From Oceanimonas pelagia (GTDB taxonomy: Bacteria; Pseudomonadota; Gammaproteobacteria; Enterobacterales; Aeromonadaceae), in contig NZ_CP118224.1 in assembly GCF_030849025.1 (NCBI RefSeq), positions 2,501-66,500 of the forward strand: a stretch of 64,000 nucleotides of DNA, read 5' to 3'. The notes beneath the pieces are model-generated. The model was not told the origin of the DNA and did not search any database. It saw only the letters and a program-made list of their open reading frames with translations. Positions within the stretch are counted from its first letter, which is position 1; the number at the start of each line of letters is the position of its first letter. Below are positions 43,818 through 53,166 of this stretch, piece by piece. A program made the position numbers and the translations under genes.

Positions 43818-44432
43818 TTACTGGCCTCCCAGGCTGGCGAAGTAGCTGGCAACGGCGGTGATTTCTTCCGCGGTCAGTTTTTTGGCCACCGGCGCCATCA
43901 GGCCGTGGGGATCGGCGGCGCGGCTGCCGCTTTGCCAGGCCCTGAGCTGGCTCTCTATGTAGTCGGCATGCTGGCCCGCCAGCCGCGGAAATACCTCGCC
44001 CACGCCAACCCCTTCGGGACCGTGGCAGGCCACGCAGCTGGGAAGATTACGCTGCCAGTCGCCCTGATAGGCCAGTCTTTCACCGGTTGTCATGGTATGC
44101 GGGGCCGGCTTCTCTCCCCGAAAGGCCGGGTTTTCGGGCAGGGGGACCGGGAGGCCGGCGAACCACTGGCTTACTGCTTCAATGCCGGCGTCGTCCAGCA
44201 TCATGGCCATGGGTTTCATGATGGCGTTATCGCGTTCGCCCTGCTGAAAATGGCGCAGCTGTGCCGCCAGGTAGGGCGCCGGCATGCCGGCAATGGATGG
44301 CGCCACGTTGGCCATGCCCAGGCCCGAGGCCTGGTGACAACTGACACAGGTGGCGGCCTGCGCTGGCATTTCTGCCATCACAGGAACGGCACTGGCTCCC
44401 AGCAAGGCTCCCAGTAGTATGGTTCTGGTCAT
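43818..44432 (-). CDS. tsdB: Dihaem cytochrome c TsdB, electron acceptor of TsdA
   Basis: 204 residues with a signal peptide and two cytochrome c4-type domains, haem sites CVSCH (near residue 32) and CVACHG (near 133). TsdB takes electrons from TsdA and passes them toward terminal oxidases. Order tsdB-tsdA with one base between them matches the described tsdBA pairs. The ATG at 44432 is used; an in-frame start at 44453 is upstream of the SD. Confidence 0.85.
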   Translation of the reverse strand: MTRTILLGALLGASAVPVMAEMPAQAATCVSCHQASGLGMANVAPSIAGMPAPYLAAQLRHFQQGERDNAIMKPMAMMLDDAGIEAVSQWFAGLPVPLPENPAFRGEKPAPHTMTTGERLAYQGDWQRNLPSCVACHGPEGVGVGEVFPRLAGQHADYIESQLRAWQSGSRAADPHGLMAPVAKKLTAEEITAVASYFASLGGQ

Positions 44433-44576
44433 TGTTATTATCCCTGGTTTCAAGGTAGGTGTTACTCAGGGCCAATTCTAGAACCCGCAACGCGGAGCGA
44501 GTATACGTATTTTCCACATAAACAGCAGGTTCTTTATGGTTTTAAAACAAAAAGCAGACGCCGGAAGATGGGGGGC

Positions 44577-45077
44577 TCAACGCGAGCCGGCCCGTTCCCG
44601 CCACAGCAGCCACAGCCGGGTATCCAGCTCCAGCTGGTGATAGTCGGGCTCCATGTGGCAGCACAGCTGATAAAAGGCCTTGTTGTGCTCCTTTTCCCGA
44701 AAGTGGGCCAGCTCGTGCACCACTATCATGCGCAGAAATTCCGGCGGCCCTTCGCGAAACAGCGCGGCCACGGTAATGTTGTTGCGGGTCTTGATCCTGC
44801 TGCCCTGCAGGTGTGCCTGGTAGGTGTGCAGGCCCAGCGCCTGTTTCACCACGTTGAGTTTGCTGTCGTAGCGCACCTGGCTGAGTGGCGCCGCCTTTTT
44901 CAGATAGCGGCTTTTCAGTTCGCTGACAAAATCGTACAGGGCCCGGTCGTTTTGCACCGCATGGGTGGCGGGGTATTTGCGTTCCAGATACAGGCCCAGC
45001 CGGCCACTGGCGAGCAGCTCGGCGGCCTGTTGCTGCAGGGTGGCCGGGTAGCCGGCCAGATAATTGGGAGTACTCAA
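44577..45077 (-). CDS. YgjP-like metallopeptidase domain protein
   Basis: 166 residues with the zinc motif HELAHFREKEHNKAFYQL (HExxH plus a distal His, residues about 115-135), characteristic of the DUF45/YgjP family of SprT-like cytosolic metalloproteins. E. coli YgjP has been reported to act on pyrophosphate bonds, so the role is not settled. The N-terminus is unremarkable and there is no signal peptide. Confidence 0.8.
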   Translation of the reverse strand: MSTPNYLAGYPATLQQQAAELLASGRLGLYLERKYPATHAVQNDRALYDFVSELKSRYLKKAAPLSQVRYDSKLNVVKQALGLHTYQAHLQGSRIKTRNNITVAALFREGPPEFLRMIVVHELAHFREKEHNKAFYQLCCHMEPDYHQLELDTRLWLLWRERAGSR

Positions 45078-45126
45078 CGGGGCTCTCCGCAGGGGGTCAT
45101 GAGCCCATTATAGAGTGAAGCGCTGA

Positions 45127-46014
45127 TCAGGCGTAGCGCCGGCCCAGGGCCACGCAGGCCACCACGCCGAGGCAAATCCAGACGGCCTGGGCCGAGACGG
45201 GCTCACCCAGCAACAAGGCCGCCAGCCAGAGGGCGCCAAAGGGCTGCAACAGCTGGGTCTGGCTCACCAGGGTCACCCCGCCCATGGCCAGCCCCCGATA
45301 CCAGAAGAAAAAGCCGATAAACATGCTGACCGAGCTCAGATACAGCATGCTCAGCCAGCCCGGCAGTGCCACCCGGGTGGCCGGCCAGCTGGCCCAGACA
45401 ATGGGCAGCAGCAGCGGCAGCGACAGCACCAGGGCCCAGCAGATCACCTGCCAGCTGCCCAGTTCCTTGGCCAGCCGCGCCCCTTCAGCGTAGCCCAGGC
45501 CGCACAGCACGCAGGACAGCAACAACCACAGATCCGCCAGTTGCCAGTGCCCCTCGGCCTGCTGGCCGGCGTAGAACAACACCAGGGCGGTGCCGGCCAC
45601 GGCGCACAGCCAGAATCCGGCGCGGGGGCGGTGGTGATGCAAAAAGGCGCCGAACAGGGCGGTGCACAGCGGCAGCAGGGCGGTCACCAGCACGCTGTGG
45701 GTGGCCGATACCGTTTCCAGCGCCACCGACGACAGCAACGGGTAGCCAAACACCACCCCCAGTGCCACCACGCCCAGCCGGGGCCACTGGTGCCATGCGG
45801 GCAGGCGCTGGCGTGTAACCAGTAACAGCAGGGTGGCGAATACCGCGCCCAGGGCGGCACGGCCGGCGCCGGTGAACAGGCCCGACATGCCCGCTTCCAC
45901 CGAAATCCGGGTTGCGGGCAGGCCGGCAGAAAACAGCATCACGGCCAGCACGCCCCAGGCCATGCCTTGCAGCGGGCGGGGGGCCGGGGAAGACAGTGCG
46001 GAAGCCTGGTTCAT
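45127..46014 (-). CDS. EamA/DMT family permease
   Basis: 295 residues with ten predicted helices in two EamA repeats. Divergent from a MocR-type regulator with a 120-base gap, a pairing in which the regulator usually controls the permease. Substrate unknown; amino acids or amines are common for this family. Second DMT permease in the window, not closely similar to the one at 27813. Confidence 0.83.
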   Translation of the reverse strand: MNQASALSSPAPRPLQGMAWGVLAVMLFSAGLPATRISVEAGMSGLFTGAGRAALGAVFATLLLLVTRQRLPAWHQWPRLGVVALGVVFGYPLLSSVALETVSATHSVLVTALLPLCTALFGAFLHHHRPRAGFWLCAVAGTALVLFYAGQQAEGHWQLADLWLLLSCVLCGLGYAEGARLAKELGSWQVICWALVLSLPLLLPIVWASWPATRVALPGWLSMLYLSSVSMFIGFFFWYRGLAMGGVTLVSQTQLLQPFGALWLAALLLGEPVSAQAVWICLGVVACVALGRRYA

Positions 46015-46133
46015 GATCAATATCCTGATAACAAGGGTGGAACAACGGAGCGCTTGTGTTTGGGCATCATAATCGCTTTACTACCGGACAATCAGGACAC
46101 TTTGTCCGGTATTGACCCAAGTGTACAGGTAAC

Positions 46134-47561
46134 ATGGCCATGACAATTTCCACCGCCGACTGGGCCTTTGACAAGGCCAGCAGTGAGCCCTTTGTTGAGC
46201 AACTGGTGCGCCATGCCACCCAGGCAGTGGCCGAAGGGCGCTGGAAACCCGGCGAGCGGCTGCCTTCCATTCGCCTGCTGGCCGAACGGCTGGGGGTCAG
46301 CCGCTTTACCGTGGCCGATGCCTACGAGCGCCTCGCCGCCGCGGGCCTGGTGGTCAGCCGGCAGGGCAGCGGTGTGTATGTGGCGCGCAGCACCCAAACC
46401 CGCCGGCTGGCGCTGGAGGTGGATGCTTCCGCCAGCGCCATGGCCCAGGAGGTGATTTTGTTGCGCCGGGTGATGGACACCGAGCGTTTTTCCCTCAAGC
46501 CCGGCAGCGGTTGTTTGCCCGCCGACTGGCTGGGCGATGGTGACATTCGCTCGGCGCTGCGGGAACTGGCCCGCCAGCCCGCGCCGCTCACCGAATACGG
46601 CAGTGCCCAGGGGCATCCGGCGTTGCGCCGGCAGCTGGGATTGCGCCTGGAGCGGCTCGACATTCCTGCCGATCCGGCTCAGATCCTGATGACCAGCAGC
46701 GCCTCCCACGGGCTGGATCTGGTGATGCGGGCGCTGGTGCGGCCGGGCGACCGGGTGCTGGTGGACGACCCCGGCTTTTACAATTTTCAGGCGTTGATCC
46801 GGCTGCACGGCGCCGTGCCGGTGGCACTGCCCCGGGATGAGGAAGGGCCGGAGCTGGCGGCGCTGCGGCTGGCGCTGGAGCAGCACAGGCCGGTGCTTTA
46901 CCTCACCAACTCGGTGCTGAGCAACCCGCTGGGCGCCAGCGTCAGCCGGAGCCGGGCACACCGGGTGCTCAGCCTGCTGGCGGAGCGCCGCTGCTGGCTG
47001 CTGGAAGACGATATCTACGCCGACTTCGACGTGCAGCACAGCCTGCGTTACGCCAGCCTGGCCGGGTTCGACCGGCTGGTGTATCTGGGCAGCCTGTCGA
47101 AAACCCTGTCGGCGGATTTACGGGTGGGGTTTCTGGTGGCCAGCCCGGCGCTGATCGCCGAACTGACCGACATCAAGCTGATCACCGGCATGTCCACGCC
47201 ACCTTCCACCGAAACCATCATGTACCGTTTGCTCACCGGCGGGCGCTATCGCCGCCACGTGGAGCAGCTGCGGCGTCGGCTGGATGAGGTGCGGGAGCCC
47301 ACCCTGGCGCGCTTTGAATCGCTGGGGTTTGAGGTGATGCACCGGCCGGCGGGGGGCTTTTTTGGCTGGTTAAGGCTGCCTTCTGGCCTGAGTGCCTCCC
47401 GGCTCAGCCTGCGGGCGGCGGAGGAGGGCATGTTGCTGGCGCCGGGGCGCTATTTCAGTCACCAGCCCGACGCCGACGGCTACATGCGCATCAACATGAG
47501 CCACTGTCCCGATGCACTCTGGCCCCGGCTGGAGCAACTGATGGCTGAGGTGAGCGACTGA
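46134..47561 (+). CDS. MocR/GntR-type regulator with aminotransferase domain
   Basis: 475 residues. GntR winged HTH (RLPSIRLLAERLGVSRFTVADAYERLAAAGLVVSRQGSGVYV, about residues 40-82) is fused to a fold-type I PLP domain (about 120-475) with the PLP lysine in YLGSLSKTLSADLRVGF and the substrate-binding Asp/Tyr in LLEDDIYADF. MocR proteins regulate by binding an amine/aldehyde-PLP complex rather than by catalysis. The divergent EamA permease is the likely target. Confidence 0.88.
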   Translation: MAMTISTADWAFDKASSEPFVEQLVRHATQAVAEGRWKPGERLPSIRLLAERLGVSRFTVADAYERLAAAGLVVSRQGSGVYVARSTQTRRLALEVDASASAMAQEVILLRRVMDTERFSLKPGSGCLPADWLGDGDIRSALRELARQPAPLTEYGSAQGHPALRRQLGLRLERLDIPADPAQILMTSSASHGLDLVMRALVRPGDRVLVDDPGFYNFQALIRLHGAVPVALPRDEEGPELAALRLALEQHRPVLYLTNSVLSNPLGASVSRSRAHRVLSLLAERRCWLLEDDIYADFDVQHSLRYASLAGFDRLVYLGSLSKTLSADLRVGFLVASPALIAELTDIKLITGMSTPPSTETIMYRLLTGGRYRRHVEQLRRRLDEVREPTLARFESLGFEVMHRPAGGFFGWLRLPSGLSASRLSLRAAEEGMLLAPGRYFSHQPDADGYMRINMSHCPDALWPRLEQLMAEVSD

Positions 47562-47563
47562 GT

Positions 47564-48451
47564 TCAGGCCAGGCCGAGCAATGCCCGGGCCTGTCCCTCG
47601 GCGGCGCGGCCGTATACGCCGGCAATGATGTCGTTGCGTTGCTGCATGGGGGTGTGCTCATTCGGCGCGGGCGAAGCTGGTTCGGTGCTGCCGGAGGCAG
47701 TGGTGGCGCCGCCGCTGGCTGCTGTCTGACTGTTGCTCTCGGCACGGGTGGCCGGCTGCTGGCTGCCGGTGCCGTGTTGCTGTTGCAACTCGGCCTGAGC
47801 CTCGGCCATCAGCCGGTCGGCCTGGGCGGCGGCGCTTTTGTCGGCCTGGGACGGTTGCGCCGGTGCCAGAGCGGCGGCCTTGACCTGCTGCATTTTCTCT
47901 ATGGTGGCTTGGGGGTCACCGGCCACCGGCGACATGTCCACCTGTACATGACCTTCCACCGCATATTGCTTGCCGTCGGGGCCGGTCTCGTATTCGTAAT
48001 TGGGCGCGCCAGTGTGCTGACCGCCCACGGCGGCGTGTTGCTGCTCGTGAGTGCGTACCTCCTGATCCCGCAGCTTGAGATCCTGCAGCTCGGCCACTTC
48101 CTGCTCGCTCATGGGCTCGCCGGAAGGCTTGGCGGGGCGGGAGGCGGCCTCGGCGTCCGGCTGTTCGGTGCGCTCGCTCTGCTGCTCCTCGCCGACCGCT
48201 TGCTCGCCGTCGTCGGTTTTTTGCCCTTCGGTCTGTTGCGGGCCGGCCTGGTCACCGGTTTTCTGGCCACGCACATCATACAGCGTCACCTCGGCCCGAT
48301 CGCGCTCCCGGCGTTGGTCGTGGCCGGCAAAGGCATCGGCCGGTTCGGCGGGGCCGACCCGTTCGCGCTGCTCGTTGTCCTGCCGGGTCTGGGCGCCGGT
48401 GAGCGGAGCGGGGGCAAAAAGCGGATCATTGAGCCGGTTATCGATGTTCAT
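47564..48451 (-). CDS. SprA-family putative metalloprotease
   Basis: 295 residues: a long, hydrophilic, Gln/Glu-rich N-terminus (about 1-115), a conserved core LKLRDQEVRTHEQQHAAVGG..GAPNYEYETGPDG..YAVEGHVQVDMSPV, and an Ala/Gln-rich tail. The core with HExxH-like HEQQH matches the putative metalloprotease CJM1_0395 / SprA-related family. No signal peptide; function unknown. The ATG at 48451 is preferred over 48457, which abuts the SD. Confidence 0.75.
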   Translation of the reverse strand: MNIDNRLNDPLFAPAPLTGAQTRQDNEQRERVGPAEPADAFAGHDQRRERDRAEVTLYDVRGQKTGDQAGPQQTEGQKTDDGEQAVGEEQQSERTEQPDAEAASRPAKPSGEPMSEQEVAELQDLKLRDQEVRTHEQQHAAVGGQHTGAPNYEYETGPDGKQYAVEGHVQVDMSPVAGDPQATIEKMQQVKAAALAPAQPSQADKSAAAQADRLMAEAQAELQQQHGTGSQQPATRAESNSQTAASGGATTASGSTEPASPAPNEHTPMQQRNDIIAGVYGRAAEGQARALLGLA

Positions 48452-48810
48452 GGGCATTCCCGAATATCAATGAGCTGGCCGGGCGACAGGCGCGCCGTGC
48501 AGTGGGTTCGATTGGGTCGTTCAATTATTCACCATAATGGCGGGCGAGGAAAGGCGCGCGGGAAAAAGTTTGTCCCCTTCGGCGCCAGGCGTGCTGCATT
48601 TACAGGTCACGGGTTGCGACAGACCCATTTTGAAAAATGAAACGGCTTGTTCCGCGGCATGGAACGGCGGGCGACTGGCCCTGGATCAGGCGAACGGTTT
48701 TATTTTTTATCCATAAAAATCAGCCTTTTATGATTTACATTTGCATCCTCTTCGGTGTTGACGCCGACGACGACGAGGCTGCATCGCAACACCTTGTTGA
48801 AAACAGGGTT

Positions 48811-48829
48811 GACAATGATTCTCATTGGC
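48811..48829. promoter_or_regulatory. fur box: Fur-like box upstream of iron cluster
   Basis: GACAATGATTCTCATTGGC matches the 19-base Fur consensus at about 14 positions with the AATGATnnTCATT core intact. It lies 55 bases before the PepSY gene, so the operon is probably repressed by Fur with iron. The rest of 48452-48883 (432 bases) holds no gene that I can support. Confidence 0.65.
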
Positions 48830-48883
48830 AACAACATTCCCGCGTTTTTTGAATCTGACCTTAGCACGGAGCATGACGTTTCT

Positions 48884-49504
48884 ATGGCTGGCTCGTCCAC
48901 CCGCTTTGCCCAGGCCCCTCGCTGGGTGCGCCCGGTTCATACCTACAGTTCCATGCTGATGTTGCTGATCATGCTGTTCTTTACCGCCACCGGGCTGACC
49001 CTAAACAACCGTCAGTGGTTGCCCGAGGCCGAGCCCGAGCATGAGGCCGAGCTGGAATTGCCCGGGCTGCTCGCCGGCACGGCGCTGTGGCAACAGGATC
49101 CCATGCTGGCGGCGGGCCAGGTGTGGCAGTGGCTGAAAGCCGATCAGCAACTGGCCGGCGGCGAGGTGCGTTTCGACTGGTCCGCCGACGAGGGCGTGCT
49201 GTTTATCGACATCAAGCGGCCCGGCGGTTACAGCCTGGCGGAAGTAATCCCCGACGAGGGCACCGTCCTGCTCATCCGCCGCCAGTACGGCTGGATGGCG
49301 GTGCTCAACGACCTGCACATGGGCCGTTATGCCGGTGCCGTGTGGGGCTGGTTTATCGATATGTCCGCCGTCGTCATGCTGCTGTTCACCCTGACCGGCT
49401 TCTGGCTGGTGCTGCCCATGCGGCGCAAGCGTGGTCGCCTGCTGGCCGCCACCGGCCTGGGCACCTTGCTGATGGCCGGCCTTTACCTGCTGATCCTTTA
49501 CTAA
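48884..49504 (+). CDS. PepSY-associated membrane protein (FpvG-like candidate)
   Basis: 206 residues. Three hydrophobic helices: about 23-42 (SSMLMLLIMLFFTATGLTL), 155-182 (SAVVMLLFTLTGFWLVL) and 187-206, with a periplasmic domain between helix 1 and 2 including HM-containing DLHMGRYAG. PepSY membrane proteins of this type act as reductases of ferrisiderophores in Pseudomonas (FpvG). First gene of the Fur-box operon. Start at 48884 is the Met before the conserved HTYSSM; the frame is open upstream across the Fur box. Confidence 0.72.
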   Translation: MAGSSTRFAQAPRWVRPVHTYSSMLMLLIMLFFTATGLTLNNRQWLPEAEPEHEAELELPGLLAGTALWQQDPMLAAGQVWQWLKADQQLAGGEVRFDWSADEGVLFIDIKRPGGYSLAEVIPDEGTVLLIRRQYGWMAVLNDLHMGRYAGAVWGWFIDMSAVVMLLFTLTGFWLVLPMRRKRGRLLAATGLGTLLMAGLYLLILY

Positions 49505-49516
49505 GCGGAGACTTTC

Positions 49517-50002
49517 ATGAAAAAGCCCCTGCTGGCTCTGATGCTGTGCGCCGCCCCGGCCATGGCGCAACCGGTGAACATCGAGATCTCCCTGCCCGAA
49601 GGCAGCGGTGGCAGTCACTACCGGCCCTATGTGGCGGTCTGGGTGGAAAATGCCCAGCAAAAAACGGTGAAAACCCTGGCGGTGTGGCGCAAGGAAGACG
49701 ACTGGCTGAAAGACATGCGCCGCTGGTGGCGCAAGGCCGGTCGCTATGACAAGGGCGAGCTGGACGCGGTCACCTCCGCCACCCGCAAGCCGGGGCAATA
49801 CCGGCTGAGCTGGGATGGCACCGATCAGGCCGGCAAGCCGGTGGCCGCGGGTCAATACCGCATCCATGTGGAAGCGGCCCGGGAACACGGCAGCCGCAGC
49901 CTGGTGCACCAGGTTATCGAACTCGGCGGCGAGCCCGCCCGTTATCATCTCAAGCCCACGGAAGAGCTGGGCGACGTCATTATCAGCACAGGAGCACATT
50001 AA
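49517..50002 (+). CDS. DUF2271 domain periplasmic protein
   Basis: 161 residues with signal peptide KPLLALMLCAAPAMA. Contains the DUF2271 pattern with YVAVWVENAQQKTVKTLAVW, DWLKDMRRWWRKA, DAVTSATRKPGQYRLSWDG. Known only as a companion of PepSY and DUF4198 proteins in iron clusters; biochemical role unknown. Confidence 0.78.
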   Translation: MKKPLLALMLCAAPAMAQPVNIEISLPEGSGGSHYRPYVAVWVENAQQKTVKTLAVWRKEDDWLKDMRRWWRKAGRYDKGELDAVTSATRKPGQYRLSWDGTDQAGKPVAAGQYRIHVEAAREHGSRSLVHQVIELGGEPARYHLKPTEELGDVIISTGAH

Positions 50003-50003
50003 C

Positions 50004-50813
50004 GTGAACAAGATGAAGGCCTCTATCGCCGCCCTGGCCCTGCTGGCCGGTAGCGCCGGCGCCCACCCGCTGTGGATGTTGCCCAGCGAGTTCAGCCTGT
50101 CCACCGATGAAGCCAAGTGGATTACCGTGGACGCCACCGCCTCTCACGGCGTGTTCAGCTTCGACAAGCCCGTGGGCCTGGACTATGTCACCATTTACAA
50201 CCCGGCCAACGAGCCCGGCCGCATCGGCTCCTATTTCAAGGGCCAGCGCCGCAGCGTGTTCGATCTGGAGCTGACCGACAGCGGCACCTACAAGGTGGAG
50301 CTGCGTTCGCCGGAGCGCTATTTCACCCATTATGTGGTGGGCAAGCGCAACACCCAGCGCCGTATTTTCGGCAACAAGCAGGAAGTGCAGGGGCAGGTGC
50401 CCGAGGCCGCCCGTGAGGTGACCACGGTGGCGATGCAGAACATCAGCGCCTTTTACGTGACCAAACAGGGCCCGTCCCGCCAGGTGCTGGCGCCCACCGG
50501 CAAGGGCTTTGAGCTCGACGCCCTGACGCACCCCAGCGATATAGTAGTGGGTGAAGAAGCCGGGTTCCGCTTCATCTTCAACGGCGAGCCGGTCAAGGAT
50601 CTCAAGGTGGAAGTGGTGCCTTACGGCACCAACTACCGGGATGATCGCCGTCAGACCGAACTGGTCACCGACGCCAAGGGCCAGGTGTACTTCACCCCCG
50701 AGCAGGGCGGCCCGCACCTGCTGAGCACCGGGATGCGCCGGCCCGTCGACAGCCCGCTGGCGGATCAGGCCGGGGTGAATTACCTGCTCACCTTTGAAGC
50801 CATGCCCGAATGA
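50004..50813 (+). CDS. DUF4198 domain periplasmic protein
   Basis: 269 residues. Signal peptide ends GSAGA before HPLWMLPSEF; DUF4198 proteins are beta-rich and often found next to nickel, cobalt or iron uptake genes. The GTG at 50004 is chosen because AGGAG lies 9 bases upstream; an in-frame ATG at 50013 would be too far from it. Overlaps the next gene by ATGA if its earlier ATG is used. Confidence 0.78.
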   Translation: MNKMKASIAALALLAGSAGAHPLWMLPSEFSLSTDEAKWITVDATASHGVFSFDKPVGLDYVTIYNPANEPGRIGSYFKGQRRSVFDLELTDSGTYKVELRSPERYFTHYVVGKRNTQRRIFGNKQEVQGQVPEAAREVTTVAMQNISAFYVTKQGPSRQVLAPTGKGFELDALTHPSDIVVGEEAGFRFIFNGEPVKDLKVEVVPYGTNYRDDRRQTELVTDAKGQVYFTPEQGGPHLLSTGMRRPVDSPLADQAGVNYLLTFEAMPE

Positions 50814-50824
50814 GGAAACTTCCC

Positions 50825-51124
50825 ATGATGCGAGCCCTGCTGCTGTGTGCGGGGCTGGGGCTGGCTGCCCCGGCCCTGGCCCACTACCCGGTGATGGACT
50901 GCAGTCGCGACGGCGATACCGTGGACTGCCGCGTCGGTTACAGCGACGGCACCCTGGCCACCGGCGCCGAGGTGGTGATGTACAGCTACGACGACGACGA
51001 ACTCGCCCGGGCCAAGGCCGATGCCCGCTCCGAGGTGCACTTTCCCTGGAGCGAGCGGGAGTTTTACATTCAGTTCGACGCCGGCCATGAGCAGCCGGCG
51101 GAATTTGACTATGTCGAGCTCTGA
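50825..51124 (+). CDS. Small periplasmic protein of the iron cluster
   Basis: 99 residues. Signal peptide RALLLCAGLGLAAPALA followed by HYPVMDCSRDGDTVDCRVGYSDG with two cysteines, and an acidic tail (YSYDDDELARAK). No family recognised. It may be the small partner of the reductase step (FpvH/FpvJ-like in place). ATG at 50825 follows GAGG; an overlapping ATG at 50810 is possible. Confidence 0.6.
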   Translation: MMRALLLCAGLGLAAPALAHYPVMDCSRDGDTVDCRVGYSDGTLATGAEVVMYSYDDDELARAKADARSEVHFPWSEREFYIQFDAGHEQPAEFDYVEL

Positions 51125-51593
51125 ACGGAAGGCAGCCAGCCTGGAGCGGGTGTCGCCCAATGACGGCCGGCGCGAAACGGTCTGGGTCATGTTGACCCTG
51201 GCGCTGGTGCTGCTGGCGGGCGCCGCCGGCATCGCCTGGCGCCAGCAGGCCGCCACTGCCGCCGCCCCGCACACAGATCTCAACCTTGAGGGCAGCCGGC
51301 TGCTCACCGAGCTGGCCATCGCCGCCGAGGAAATTCGGTTTATGACCCCGGACGGCGAAGCCTGGCCGGGGCCGGATGAGCTGAGCGAGTCGGGAGTCCC
51401 CCCCTTTGACCGCCCCGGGCTGGCCTGGCGACAGCCGGAAGCGGCCTGCTACCTCACCACAGAGCCCACCACGGGCGCAGCCTTTGCGCTCTGGCTGGCG
51501 CCGCAAGGGGGGTTGTTTTACCACGCCGGTGGCGAGGATCTGCACCATTGCCGGGATCTGGCCCACTGGACACAAATGGATAAACCACAATGA
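51111..51593 (+). CDS. DUF6162-like membrane-anchored protein
   Basis: 160 residues with one N-terminal membrane helix (TVWVMLTLALVLLAGAAGIAW) and a periplasmic domain ending in a His/Cys-containing FYHAGGEDLHHCRDLAHW. Positioned directly before the binding-protein gene, overlapping it by 4 bases and the preceding gene by 14. Role unknown; FpvK-like by position only. Confidence 0.62.
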   Translation: MSSSERKAASLERVSPNDGRRETVWVMLTLALVLLAGAAGIAWRQQAATAAAPHTDLNLEGSRLLTELAIAAEEIRFMTPDGEAWPGPDELSESGVPPFDRPGLAWRQPEAACYLTTEPTTGAAFALWLAPQGGLFYHAGGEDLHHCRDLAHWTQMDKPQ

Positions 51594-52471
51594 AAAAATG
51601 GCTATTGCTCTGCGCCGGCCTGCTGCTCAGCTTTAACGCCGCGGCCAAACACCTGGTGGTGGGCATTACCCTGCATCCTTATTACAGCTATGTGAGCAAG
51701 GTGCTGGGCGACAAGGGCGAAGTGCTGCCGCTGATCCAGAGCGGCTTCAACCCCCACAGCTACGAGTTGCAACCCTCGGATCTCAAGCGTCTGTCCCGCA
51801 TGGACGCCCTGGTGCTTAACGGCATCGGCCACGACGAATTCGCCATGCACGCCCTGCAGGGGCTGGAGTTGCCCAAGCTGACGCTGATAAAAGCCAACCA
51901 GGATCTGCCCCTGCTCGGTGGCGGCAACGGCGACAACAACTACAACCCGCACACCTTTGTGTCCATCGACGCCGCCATTCGTCAGCTCTATACCATAGCC
52001 CGGGAGCTGGGCCGGCTCGACCCCGACAACGCCGAGGCCTTTCAGGCCAACGCCCTGGCCTATGGCCGCGAGCTGCGGGCCATGAAAAACCGCTACCGGC
52101 GCGAGCTGCTGGAGCTGGATCTGTCCGGCATCCGCATCGCCAGTACCCACAACGCCTACGGCTACCTGCTGCAGGAGTTCGGCATCGGTATCGACACCGT
52201 CATCGAGCCGGCCCACGGGGTGGAGCCCAGCGCCAGCCAGCTACAGAAAACCATCGACCGCATTCGCGAGGCCAACATTCACCTGCTGTTTACCGAGCTC
52301 GACATGGAAAACCGCTATGTCGACACCATAGAGCAGGCCACCGGCATTCGTATCTATCACTTCTCCCACATGACCTATGGCGACTATGACCCCGAGCTGG
52401 TGAGCCGGGAGATGGAGCACAACCTGCAAACCCTGGTGAAGGCGCTGCGCTTTGCCGCCGAGGAGGCCTGA
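51590..52471 (+). CDS. Metal ABC transporter, substrate-binding protein (ZnuA/SitA type)
   Basis: 293 residues. Signal peptide KKWLLLCAGLLLSFNAAA. The cluster A-I fold is shown by NPHSYELQPSD (metal His near residue 63), YNPHTFVSIDAA (His near 123), the linker helix, EPAHGVEPSASQL and FTELDMENR. Family members bind Zn, Mn or Fe; with the Fur boxes, iron released from a siderophore is the likely ligand here. Overlaps the ATPase gene by 1 base. Confidence 0.85.
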   Translation: MKKWLLLCAGLLLSFNAAAKHLVVGITLHPYYSYVSKVLGDKGEVLPLIQSGFNPHSYELQPSDLKRLSRMDALVLNGIGHDEFAMHALQGLELPKLTLIKANQDLPLLGGGNGDNNYNPHTFVSIDAAIRQLYTIARELGRLDPDNAEAFQANALAYGRELRAMKNRYRRELLELDLSGIRIASTHNAYGYLLQEFGIGIDTVIEPAHGVEPSASQLQKTIDRIREANIHLLFTELDMENRYVDTIEQATGIRIYHFSHMTYGDYDPELVSREMEHNLQTLVKALRFAAEEA

Positions 52472-53166
52472 TGGGACCCGACATCACCCTTGAGCGGCTG
52501 GCGCTCAGCCTGAACCGGGTGCCCATTCTGGCGCCCATGTCCGGCCACCTGGCGGCGGGCCGGCTGCACGCCATTATCGGCCCCAACGGCGCCGGCAAGT
52601 CGTCGCTGATGAAATGCCTGCTCGGGCTGCACCCCCATCAGGGGGAGATCACCCGGCACTGGCCCGGCCGGCCCGGCCGGCTGGCCTATGTGCCCCAGCT
52701 GGCCCGCTTTGAGCCTTCACTGCCCATTACCGTGGAGGAGTTCATGCTCACCACCCTGAGCCGGCGCCCGTTGTTCGGCGGCTCGCGCCGTCGCTGCCGG
52801 CCGCGCATCGAGGCCTTGCTGGCCCGGGTGGGAATGGAGCAAAAGCTGCACCTGCGGCTGGGGCAGTTGTCCGGGGGCGAGCGCCAGCGGCTGCTGTTTG
52901 CCCAGGGGCTGGAGCGCGACAGCGCGCTCTGGTTTCTGGACGAGCCCATGACCGGGCTCGACAACGAGGCTGAAGCACTGATTAACCGGGAAATTACGGC
53001 GCTCAAGGACGCCGGCGCCACCCTTCTGGTGATCCACCACGACATGAACTGGGTGCGCGGTTTTGCCGACCAGGCCTGGCTGATCGACGGCGGCCTGAGC
53101 GCTCATGGCCGGCCGCAGCGCGTGCTGTCGCACTACGCGCCCCCCGCACTGGAGGCCTGCGCCTGA
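52471..53166 (+). CDS. Metal ABC transporter, ATP-binding protein
   Basis: 231 residues. Walker A IIGPNGAGKSSLMK (near residue 36), signature LSGGERQRLLFAQGL and Walker B LWFLDEPMTGLD, then the switch His in VIHHDMNW. Belongs to the ZnuC/MntA group. Overlaps both neighbours by one base (stop/start sharing). Confidence 0.92.
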   Translation: MGPDITLERLALSLNRVPILAPMSGHLAAGRLHAIIGPNGAGKSSLMKCLLGLHPHQGEITRHWPGRPGRLAYVPQLARFEPSLPITVEEFMLTTLSRRPLFGGSRRRCRPRIEALLARVGMEQKLHLRLGQLSGGERQRLLFAQGLERDSALWFLDEPMTGLDNEAEALINREITALKDAGATLLVIHHDMNWVRGFADQAWLIDGGLSAHGRPQRVLSHYAPPALEACA

